Shown in pieces: positions 20,073 to 30,078 of a stretch of DNA of 33,734 nt; positions within the stretch are counted from its first letter, which is position 1; every line of letters starts with the position of its first letter. The position numbers and the translations under genes are program-made. Source of the stretch: Pleurotus ostreatus/Saccharomyces cerevisiae fusant (lineage: Eukaryota; Opisthokonta); contig JAMQCK010000251.1 of the NCBI GenBank assembly GCA_024196135.1, positions 1 to 33,734 of the forward strand, in the 5' to 3' direction. The notes under the pieces are model-generated. The model saw only the letters and a program-made list of their open reading frames with translations. It did not search any database and was not told where the DNA came from.

Positions 20073-21318
20073 TTACGAGCGAGACCCGCGAACGATTTTC
20101 GCGAGCTTGTCGAGCGCGTACTCCTTCATGATCATTCCATCCTGGCGAAAGATGTGAGGATAGAGGCAGACAGGAACATATCAGAAGACTTACAGAGCTC
20201 GCACGCTTCATGAACGTCGCGAGGAACCAGGCCATGAAGGAATGGGCGCCAAACCAGAACCAGGGCGAAGGCGACGCCTTCGTGAGCTCGTCGACTACGG
20301 CTTTCGCATATACATCGGTAGCCATAGCGCCCTCTGCGAGGAGAGGTGCGTGTCAGAGGAGGTATGACGCTGCGACGCGGGATTGGAACACACCCTGGTA
20401 GCGCGAGACCTTGTCCTTGAAGGTGTTCTCGACGGGCTTGTAAATCGAACTGTCGGGCAGACCGGCTTCGACCGCAGGCGATGTATCGAGGTTGGACTTG
20501 GTGGAGCCCGTAAGAAGCTGAAGGGATAGCAGGTCAGCACGCGCTCTACTGGCAGATACGGTGTAGCTCGCATTGACCACCTTGACCCCGAACGGTGCGA
20601 GCTCGACCCGAAGAGTATCCCCAAGAGCATTGATGGCCGCTTTAGATGCGCTGTACGCGCCGTTATAGGGCAGCGGGACGACGCTCGCGATGGACGAGTT
20701 GAACGCGACGAGGCCGTGGTCCGCCTTGATGAGCAGCGGGATGAAGGCGCGAGTCACGGCGTAATGACCGAAGACGTTGATGTCGAACAGCGAGCGGACC
20801 TTGTCCATGTCGCTATCTGCTATAGACGACGTGTATCCTATCGTGAACTAGGTCAGTTAAAGCCTCGCGGTCGCAGGGTCGGGGCTGACCAACACCGCTG
20901 CGAGCAAATACGTTAGAATCAGATAGGGTGAGCGCAGCGTCGCCTGCACTCACGCGTTATTGACCAGAATGTCCAAGCTGCCGCCTGTACGCTTGCCTAT
21001 CTCATCAGCAGTTTCCTTTATGTCGTCGTCATTGGCGATGTCGAGTCTGAGTGTCTCGATGCCTTCTTCGGCGAGACTCTCCATCGACTCTAGCCTACGA
21101 GACGCCGCGAAGACACGGTATCCTGAGTGAAATTCCTCAATGAACGGGCACATTACCCCAAAGGCGCTGCCTACGAACCTCGTGCGTGAAACTCTCGAGC
21201 GAGCGCATCGCCGATGCTCCCAGTAGTGCACCTACAGGCCAGTCGAGACTAAGCAAGGAAACAAAGATCAACGTAGTACTCACCCGGTAATCAGAACAGT
21301 CTTCTTCTCTTCAGCCAT
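20073..21318 (-). CDS. Short-chain dehydrogenase/reductase, AYR1-like (copy 2)
   Basis: Eight exons (21318-21284, 21231-21179, 21122-20954, 20897-20890, 20837-20572, 20517-20394, 20333-20194, 20141-20073) have exactly the lengths of copy 1 (35, 53, 169, 8, 266, 124, 140, 69 nt) and also give 287 residues. Motifs: ITGCTTGSIG, LDILVNNAGV, FNSSIASVVPLPYN and YSASK. The end region has DSSIYKPVENTFKD, DVYAKAVVDELTK and the hydrophobic WFWFGAHSFMAWFLATF, as in AYR1-type 1-acyl-DHAP reductases. The fifth intron has a GC donor; it is 54 nt long and stop-free, so its retention would add 18 residues. Head-to-tail arrangement with copy 1 points to tandem duplication; both copies look functional. Confidence 0.88.
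20518..20571 (-). other. GC-AG intron in SDR copy 2, in-frame if retained
   Basis: The intron begins GCGAGC and ends CCCTTCAG on the minus strand, with a GCTGACC branch-like word. The matching intron in copy 1 starts with GT (GTGCGT), and the exons on both sides have identical lengths in the two genes. The 54 nt contain no stop in the coding frame. Confidence 0.7.
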
Positions 21319-21383
21319 GCTGTTGCTCGCGGGGGAGTATGCCGTTGATATTGAGCAACCTCCTGATTCGCTGGTTCGCGTCC

Positions 21384-21390
21384 TTTATAC
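21384..21390 (-). promoter_or_regulatory. TATA box (TATAAAG) of SDR copy 2
   Basis: On the minus strand TATAAAGG lies about 70 bp upstream of the start codon at 21318, in a context free of other genes. Confidence 0.55.
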
Positions 21391-21677
21391 ACTCTAGTCC
21401 CGGATCGACACGTGTGAGAGCCATTGATGCTGCGTTGTAACCGTCAAGGTCAAACGCACTTTGAGGTATCTGTAGGCTATATCCCCCGGGGACGTCCCGG
21501 ATGGCGTCAGCAGAGTAAGAAGCACAGAGCACCGCCACATAAAGTCACACTCAAAGCGCCTACAAGGACCTACACTTTAGGGTCGCGGTCGTCGGAAGTC
21601 TTGTAGCGTAAGGACAGATAGTCGGCAACCTAGAAGCTTGTATAGGTTATGCAACACGTACAGAGCGGGCGTATATC
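21391..21677. other. Short intergenic region
   Basis: It contains the upstream promoter of SDR copy 2 and the 3' UTR of the EF-hand/zinc-finger gene. Nothing else is visible. Confidence 0.4.
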
Positions 21678-24600
21678 TCATTGGCGTGAAGCAAGAGCCA
21701 CTCCCAACATGCGCTCAAGCGCCCCCATCCGACTCTCGATGCTCTCCAACTTCGCCAGCCGATCTTCTATGCTCTCCAGCTTCGCTAGACGAGTACTCAA
21801 GACCTCGACATTTTCCTGAAGCCGCTCCACCGCTGATGAGAGCTCGGCGTTGAATGCCGCCTTCTTTACCAGTATCCAGACATGGTGAGCGTCGTGTTTG
21901 CGGGGACGACAGGTATCGCAAGTGAGTATATCCGTAGATCGAGCTGGTTAAAAAACCGGAGATCAGATGGGCAGGATGAATACGCGCAAAGACGACCTAC
22001 CGCTATAGCAAGTCGAGCAATACCAACATGGAAGAGATATGGCGTTGCCGCAAGACGCACAGTTTGGACCTGGTATATTCGTCATTGGCGAAAGTCACAA
22101 CGTCTACGTTCAAAGGCTTACTGATGGCAGACTCGTTTGTGGAGGAGAACAACCGCTTGGCCGCGTCAAGTGCTTTGTTCGCATCATCATACACCTGCTC
22201 CTTGTCCTTGTCGTGCAAGTGATAGTGCAGTCTTAAAAGCGTGTGGGAGGCCTTGTGCGCAAAGGATCCAGAGTTCGGCGTCTGATTGCTGCAATCCGAG
22301 CACAAGTCGATCTGATTACGGAGACCATCGCCGACGCATTGCAGACAGGCGTAGCGGTCTCCGACGATGGCTTTCTTGCAGCTATCACAGTCGGCATTCC
22401 TGCAGAGGCTATCAACGTCCGAGTCTTAGAACGGACTTTGCGGCTGATGCGCCTACCAATGGTAAGTGGGCTTGGTCGGGCGAGAGGCGACGATGGATAG
22501 ATAGAGGCGCTCGTCTTCCGGCGGGAGGGTGTAAGCGCTGCGGTCAAGATCTTCCTGCATCTCAGCAGAGGGTTGCGATGCGTCGCCATTCGAAACAGTC
22601 CACGAAAACACCCGTCGCATATGCAGGTCTACGTATTGCTTCATCTCCCGCCAGCGTTCCAAGACGTGTTTCCTGCTGAGCATTTTCCTGCGCACGCGAT
22701 GCAATACTGCTGCTCGTGCGAACTGCCAGAGGTTTGCAGCCGTGCGATCGTCCTCGATGATTGATCGGAAGTAGAAGATGTCTGCAGGCGTACTGGCCAG
22801 GATAGAGATGTGCTTGACTGTGCTATCTTGGTCGAAGCGCCAGACGCCCGCGTACGAGTTGGTCTCCGGAAGATATTTCCCCTCGTAGTACCAGGTGATA
22901 GGCGTCAGTAGGGACGACACCCAAGTGACCGGGTGATGCACGATCTTGAATCTGAGCATCATGGCACCGTCTTCGTCAGTTGTTCGATTGCCGTCGATCG
23001 TGCAGTTCGAGAAGCCGCTGCGAGCAGACCCGGAAACGATCCCGTCTTTATCGATCGAAAGCTTGAGGCTGAGCAGCCCGTACACCCACTCGAGCTTGAG
23101 CTCGCCGTAGAGATAACAAGGGGCGGTCCATGTTGAGGTCTCGGTGCCATCGTCCGTAATGTGGCAGGGCTCGATTTCGTCCGAAGGCACGTCATAGCCT
23201 GACGTGTCGTATTCCCAGTCGACGACTACCTCCTCCTCTTCGACGGTACGAGTGGTCTGACCGTCATCGACTTGACTGGTCTCATCAGCAACATCGGTCT
23301 GGTAGTAAAGTCGGAGGATATTGCCCTTTGGCGAACTCGACCAACGGAGATCTGGATCGGCGATATGCTGCAACTGAGACGCCCTCACTCAGCATCGAAA
23401 ACTAGGACCGACACAGGAAGGGGTCCATACCATGCCAAACGCATATGTTGATAATCTTGATTGCCCACCGCTCTTGGAGTGTCGCACGATAGCTGTCGAA
23501 TGTATTGGCACTTTAAATATGACGAAGAAAGGAGTATACGTGCCGTTCAAAACCATTGCTCGGTCTTCCGCGGCCGCAACGAGCTGGTATAGAGTGCTCC
23601 ATGCCATATCGACCTGCCACTGGTCCAATAAACAGGCGGCGCCCTTCTTGATGATCTTCAGATGGCGGCGCAAGACAAGATACAGGAGCGGGAATATGTA
23701 CTGTAATGCGGATATGTTACGACGGCCTGTCGCGGCCAAATTCAAGAACTCACTCTCTCGATGCGGCCGTGACCAGTGACGATGTCCAGTGCGTCGTTGT
23801 CCCCGATCTCGTAGTTGAGCGGTTCCAGTGCTCTCTCTATGCGCGCCTCCTCATCCTGCGTATACGGGCGCAACTTAGCAAGGACATCTGCGTTGGCAAG
23901 GGGCCTGGAGAGATCCAGCCCGCGCATCAGGAGTTCGATGCGCCGGAAAGCCATGCTTGAGAGATACTCGTCGAGAGTTCCTCTGTTGATGGGCCATACT
24001 TTGTCGAGCATGGCGTACATGTCTTGCATCGTGCGGAGAATCTTGCTTCGATAGTCAACGAGGGACGCGTACCAGCCTGCGATGTGGTCAGCAAACAGCG
24101 TACTGTTCCGGCGAGTATTTGACCTTCTCCCCAATATACGAGCCAGTGAAGCAGACTGAGAACGTGAGCAGCGCCACCGACGGACGATTTGGTGGTCACC
24201 CACCTCCAATCTTTAGGTCTTGAGGACGTGAATGCGTTGACCTCCGCGACGCTGACTACCATGTTGTCAGTGTAAGCCTTGCGAGGTATTCTCCGACTCA
24301 CTGAATCCAGTACCATCGTCATCCAGAGCCTCCGATATGGGCTGGACGGTTAGCATGGTCAGCGCCTCCACCGCCCATCTGTCGCCATCCGCGTCGCTCT
24401 GAGGTATGTTAGCGTGCGACACTTCGCCTTCAGTCCCAGTTGGCTCAGTAGCTGCATCATCGGACCGTGGACGATGGACGTGATCCTTGCCGTGCATCCC
24501 ATGGTACTTCTCAATAAGATGGTCGCGGAGGGCAAAGGTAAAATGGTGCGCCTTGACGCTATAGCGCCAATGCTTCCGGAAAATCAGCAAGCGTCACTAA

Positions 24601-26096
24601 CATTGACTGTCAAGGCCACCCACCATTTCGCGCCACAGCTCGTGGATGTCCTATTAACGTCTCGGTAAACTGCGGAGCGAAGCCATCGAGTGCAGCCATA
24701 CCTGGTCCAAAATGCGTTCGTGGGGCCCTTTCGTGAGGTCGGCTATGACTCGATCTCCCTCGCGGTGTATGGAGGTCTCGACATTCTGAATAGCGCCAAT
24801 CTAGGGGGACGTCAAGTCAGTGTCGCGACCCCGCGGCGTGCCGAAGTACGACTCACGACTTCGTCTCGCAGTGCCCGTAACTTCCCGAGAAATTGGGTCA
24901 GGTTCTTTTCGAGGCTGTCGCCCAGGCTCTCCTGCAGCTCCCTCTTGAGTCCCGCCAGGTCAGTCCTCGCCTCCGTGTCGCCGCCCGCGACGACCGCACC
25001 ATCCTCCATGCGCATCAGCTGCTTCAGCTTGTAGTCGTCCTCCATGCACGCGCCCGGACCACCGCGCTCGTCGACTGACTGCCGGATATCGCGCTCGCGC
25101 GGCGTGTCCAAACGGCGGAACAGCTGCAGCATCAGCTGCGAATTCGCGTTCAGAACGTCCTTGACCTCGGTGAGCACGACCGTGGTGTGCGCGCTGATGG
25201 CAAGCATGATCTCGCGGCGCCTCTCGGCGAAGCGCTCGCTGAAGCCGGCGAGGTGCTGCTCGTAGATGTAGCTTTTGAGCACCTTCGCTGGAGCGAAATT
25301 TAGCATACGACTGGGGCGTGACAAGGGTGAACCTACGAACCAATCAAGCGCTTCTTCGTGTATGTATCGCAGGCGTTTCCGCACTCCAGGACGTCTTTGC
25401 ATATCTGCGCCACCAGAGGTTTGAACCGATTCTCGAGGGTAGTCCCGTCCGGCGCGACATGCGAGTCCGGTATAGCTCCCAACCTGCCCGTCGTCAGTAC
25501 GCGGATATTTGAGGAGGACCTGACAGGCTCACGGTTCCAACGCCGACATCATGCTCTTCATCTGAACCTTCAGCGCGAGGACTTTTTGGTTGTTGTCCCT
25601 TCGCTTGAGTTCGAGATTGATTACGCCCTTGAACGCCAACAACGCAGCTGTTGGGCGTCAATTGAGCGAGAAGAACGCGGTCACAAGGGAGACAGCTGAC
25701 CATTAATGAAAGGGTGAACCGTCGAGATCGCGTCCAGGGCGTTGATGAGCATGGTGCAACCTGCCGCGAAATGGTCGATCTCGTCTCGCATACCGGAGGC
25801 CATCTCGATTGAGGCGCTGCCGCCTGCCTCAACAGACGTCGCAAGACTTGATGGGAGCTTATCCTCCAGGCGGTCCTCTATCTTGATGTTGGTCGAGATA
25901 CGCAAATAGTAGACTGCAAGTACGTACCCGCATCGTTGAGCTTGCGCTGGAACGAGGATTCTTGGGCCTTGACCTTGGCCGACTGCGATGCCTCCTGAAT
26001 TAGCTTAGTATACTCTTCGTCGAGATCATTCTTCCTCTACGACACGTCAGTATACTCAATTCAAGACGCAGGGTTCATGCGCACCGTTGTTGACAT
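21678..26096 (-). CDS. Large EF-hand / ZZ-type zinc-finger / coiled-coil protein
   Basis: Seventeen exons keep frame to give about 1204 residues: 26096-26085, 26036-25928, 25877-25701, 25647-25533, 25483-25341, 25287-24857, 24800-24702, 24650-24624, 24572-24302, 24255-24124, 24076-23754, 23700-23540, 23492-23431, 23387-22457, 22408-22122, 22069-22001 and 21943-21678. The N-terminal 450 residues are mostly helical. An EF-hand loop DDDGTGFISVAE is near 455-466, split by an intron. A ZZ-type zinc finger starts near 998 (CDSCKKAIVGDRYACLQC, DLCSDC, then FAHKASH). A second Cys/His module follows (NCASCGNAISLPCWYCSTC, CDTCRPRKHDAHH), then a coiled coil of repeated RLAKLESIE units to the end. It may be a calcium-responsive scaffold, but the function is unknown. 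Exon 14 start and the intron at 24077-24123 are the least certain joints. Confidence 0.8.
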
Positions 26097-27013
26097 TCTC
26101 GGCAGTGCGGGTTGTGAGCGATCGAGCGGTCGAACTGTGCTACCACAAGGTGGGCGTTTGAGAGAGAGAGGAGGAGGAGAGTCGCGATTCCATGACCAAG
26201 CACATGGGCTACTGATAGGCGCCCAGATCGACCTGATACTCCGGCCTCGACAGCGCTCAGGTCATATTGCATTGTAGCCATCAGCGCTGCATGCATCAGC
26301 GCCCACACTGCATTGATCCCCGTCATATCGCACGGTGACGAGACGTAGATATAGTAAAGTAGACCCCATCGACTGGGTATACAGTGTATATAGCCTGACA
26401 GAATGGTCAGTCTGTGCAGAGGGCTTCCGGTGTGGGTCTAACCTGGCTTAGAGAGCGCTGCACCTTTCGGGCGAACAAAACGACAGGAGAACAGAAAGCG
26501 GCAGATCTGCCAGTTTTATAGGCAACTTGACCTACCGAGAACTCGACAGATCCGGCATATGCGGCCTTGCACCCCTCGCGTCAGAAACGAGAGTTACCAC
26601 CGACCCGCGCAGGTCCGCAGATCCATAACCTTTACGACAGGCTTTGTAGCAGCAGTGTGAGTGCTATATCTCCGAGTCTACGAGAAGGTCAATTCCAGAA
26701 AAGAGGGACGAGTCGGTTATGGCCGGCAACAACGAGCGAGCCGGGAGTTGCCGTGACATTGCCTCCAACTCCGAGGCTTCGGGCGTTGCCGCCCATCAGC
26801 ACGTGGAGACGCATGTTCAACCGCGGTCGGTTCCCCGCTTGTCTCGATCCATATACTCAGTGTCTGGCTTCCTCGCCGGCTGAGCCTTGTATCGCATCTG
26901 AGCCATGGCAGAAGGTCCTGAAGTCGAGCGTTTTCTCCATCTTGTTAAGAGAGACATGCAGAAGCACGAGAGGGGAGCAAAGGCGCCTGTCAAGGGTACG
27001 CCGTCTCTCTGCC
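26097..27013. promoter_or_regulatory. Divergent promoter region between two large genes
   Basis: About 920 bp separate the EF-hand/ZZ gene (minus) and the AT-hook gene (plus). It holds a purine run (GAGAGAGAGGAGGAGGAGAG at 26161-26180) and a TATA-like TTTTATAGG at 26512-26520. The frame upstream of ATG 27014 is open for some distance on the plus strand, but it has no ATG nearby and no motif, so I did not extend the gene. Confidence 0.4.
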
Positions 27014-29284
27014 ATGCCGGGCCCAACAAACTCTGATGAACATCATGCAGCGCACCTACAAGTCTTCCCTTCGCATCTCGCAGTCGGTACTTCCTCAGAG
27101 CCTAACATGAACATGGTGGCCGATTCGACGCGCTACGACCCTTCCTGCGAGCGCTCGCTCGCGTCGGGCTATGCAGAACAGTTCCCTTTTGACGTCAAGA
27201 AAGTACAGACTACCCATTATCGTAAATTGGAATACTTGGTCAACTCGCTTGAACCAGGGGTGCTCTGCGTTGCATCGCGTGGAAGGGCTTTGGCGATTGC
27301 TGCAGGATACGTGCGTCTCAATTTCTTCGATGCTGCCAGTGCTTCTGAGGACTGATAAGAGCAGCATTGCGCTGTAGTCTCTTTTGGTCGTGAAGGATCT
27401 ATGCACTCTCTGCCTCGCTCCGACTACGACGAAATAATCAAGTGCGATGCCCCCGGTTCTGACTCCACCGAGTCCACCGTCGAGCTCGTACGCCAATTCA
27501 ACCTCTCTTCTCGGTTCATCACGCCGCATTCCGTCGGGGAGGACGGCGACAGAGAGAAGGGCCGCGCGCTTCGTATGCCCATGGCGTTTGTCGCCGATGA
27601 CCACGCGTACGTCTTCACCGACCATACCCGCGAGATTCGCATTTTCGTTATCAGCCTGTCTCGCCACTGGACGCCTGAAGACCTTTCTCCCGGATCTACG
27701 GTGAGAAATGCATCAGTCAGCCCTTCAGGGTGGCTCATACACCGCTAGTACTGGGATAACCACCTGTGGAAGCCATTCAATATGGGGCAGGACTGGTTCT
27801 ACGAAAAGTCGCAGGCGCTCGACCTTTGCGAGAGGTGGCGCCGTGAGGTCTTGTCCAATGAGTCGATGGGCCGACGCTGTCTAGCGTCTCTACTTCAGCA
27901 TCCTCATTACTTCGCCAATTGGGGTCCTCATCTCATGAACGACAGCCTTCATTGCCTTGGCCTGTTCCCCGGTACCCCCGGCTATCTGCTATGTCAAAAT
28001 GACGATCAGTTCACGGCGTTCAAGCAAGGTCTAAGCGACTACGTCAACCAGTTCTACCACTTCTGGTATCACCAGCGCTTTTGCCACCCTACCAACGACG
28101 ACAATCCCCTGGCCTTTCAGCATTCTGTTGATACCCAGTATACGTCTAGCCACTTGAGAGTCTTCCGAAAAGGAGTTGTACCAATCAGCACCTCAACCTA
28201 CAACCGCCATATCCGACGGGGCGACTTTGATCCTCGACACGTCATGGGTATGTGCCTCTGGCTGCTCGTCCCGAACGGGTGTTGAAACCTTTCCCAATAG
28301 GTCAGCCCTACAAGTACAAGCCATCCAACCTCCTTTCGGAGACCCTCCACAAGCATATTGCAGTGCCAGTATACTTCCGTGGCGGCAAACTTAACGCTTT
28401 CACCGTCATTCGCGCCCAAGTACCGTCGGAAGGGGGCTGGACTGACGGACCTGAGGTGCGCGTCAAAGGCCTTCTTCCATCGGATCCTTATTTTCCTTTT
28501 GCAGGAGCCCGCAGTTGACTTCCGCATCGAAGGCTGCAGAAGCCTGGCCGTAGGCCCTGCCAATGCGTACGAAACTAGGCTGAACAAGTTGGAACCAATC
28601 GCGGCGATGGCGAACCTGAAGAGGGGGCGACCCCGACTCGTGAGTCCGTTATCTCGTCGATACCGTCTTGATTTGAACACTACGCAAGGTTGGGGGCAAG
28701 AACCGTCGTTTCACGAAGGCAGACTTCGAGCGCATGGCTAATGAAGCGCAGTCTGTGCGACAAGCCGCCGAGAACAGTCGCAAGAAGATCGATTCCAAGT
28801 TCCCTCCCGTGGGAGACCCTTCTTCTTCGCCAACGCCGCCGGAGGCCTTGCGTGACTGCGATGCGACCGAAGGTGGACTGATTCATGTGAAGTTTGACTA
28901 TGGCTATCAAGTACGTTGGAACCCTAAGAGTAAGTCCCTTCGTGCGTACGGTAAATTTTACGGACGCCAATTCTACTAGAGCGCAATGCTTCGACAGAGG
29001 ACGCAGATGAACAGGAGCACGCGCCGAAGCGGTCCCGCGTCGCGTCGCCCGTGCCGTCTCAGCCGGACGTGAAGTTGGAGCCTGAGGCGCCCAACGTAAA
29101 GGCAGAGTCTGGCTCGCCCGGCGCGGACTTCGAGCTTGGGACTACCGACGTCAAGTCTGAGCCCGGTTCGCTCGACCTCGACCTCAAGTCGGAGTCCGGG
29201 ACAGACGACGTGACATTCGAGTCGGAGGCGCCTGACTTGAAGTCTGAATATGGGACGCCCAGCGTCAAGTCCGAGTTCGCGTAG
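27014..29284 (+). CDS. AT-hook protein with a SUMO-motif-rich tail, function unknown
   Basis: Seven exons, 27014-27310, 27365-27700, 27749-28247, 28301-28455, 28505-28639, 28689-28929 and 28980-29284, keep frame and encode 655 residues. The first 430 residues have no family I recognise; notable stretches are YWDNHLWKPFNMGQDWFY and HPHYFANWGPHLMNDSLHCL. An AT-hook-like motif KRGRPRL is at about 468-474, followed by basic GGKNRRFTKADFERM, so nuclear DNA binding is likely. The last 70 residues repeat an acidic unit with six psi-K-x-E motifs (VKLE, VKAE, VKSE, LKSE, LKSE, VKSE), the SUMO-conjugation consensus. An ATG at 27107 is an alternative start. The composition suggests a chromatin or transcription factor; this is inference. 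Confidence 0.8.
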
Positions 29285-30078
29285 CTCCCTTGTAATGGCA
29301 GTGCCCGTCAGCACATTCACGGCTGATATGCTCTAGTGAAGGGACGTGTGATTGCGCTACAATTGGAAGACTCAAAGATTAAAACGCGGGCGTCAGATGT
29401 GATGGAGGATGAAGCGCTGCGGGGCAGGGACGATGCGTCCTACCCAATGGCGAAGTCGAGGCTTGCTCCCTATCTTGCTGAGAAGCTTGTGCATCAGTTC
29501 GGCGAGTGGGCTGCCTCGCCGTGCAGGAAGACGAGATACAGGCGATCTCCTACAGCGACCGAACTGAAGGGGTCAGAAGCAAGCAGTGATGTTCGCCATG
29601 AGAGTTACACAGGACTGTGGGTCCTTGTAGGTCGTCCACGTGGAAGACGGAGTGCACTTCGAATCGCTCACCTTCGGCTGGACTCTTCCCACCATCTCCC
29701 TACTACCGCGGGAAGCTATCATCATCTCTACAGCATCAGCGGGAGAGATGGTCGTCGCAGCTCAGGCAGATCCGACGTCCGAGTACATAGGTCACCGCCA
29801 AGTACTCAAATCATCACGCATCATGACCTCAATGAACATGATACCCTTCCTCGTCGCGCATCTTCAGACTCCCGGACAACTGAGCACAAGGGCTCTCCTT
29901 GATGTTTTTAGATGCACCCCGTGCCTGTCGGATTCGCGGTCCCTCATTAGCTCCTGCGACACCCCGGCGGACCCACGTTTGATATCGACCGTCTAAATGC
30001 GCCCGCATACCTATCAGCGCGCGTCTCCAAAGGCACGCCTTGTCTTTCGCTCTCACCAAGCTCCTCCGACGCGTCCAG
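29285..30078. other. Intergenic region before the sphingomyelinase gene
   Basis: Open frames on the plus strand (29336-29902 and 29640-29996) begin with GTG and not ATG, carry no motif, and are not continued by plausible splicing. I see only the 3' UTR of the AT-hook gene and the sphingomyelinase promoter. No clear TATA box was found near 30079. Confidence 0.4.

Noticed and set aside
22233..22589. A separate small minus-strand ORF within the EF-hand/ZZ gene
   Set aside because: Splicing at 22457/22408 in another frame restores a canonical ZZ finger, so this ORF is a shadow frame.
26567..27013. N-terminal extension of the AT-hook gene along an open frame
   Set aside because: The frame is open but has no ATG before 27014 in this stretch and contains no domain; several splice-like words make it more likely to be promoter or leader.
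29336..29996. Two overlapping plus-strand ORFs between the AT-hook and sphingomyelinase genes
   Set aside because: Both begin with GTG, have mixed low-quality composition and overlap in different frames; no support for translation in a eukaryote.
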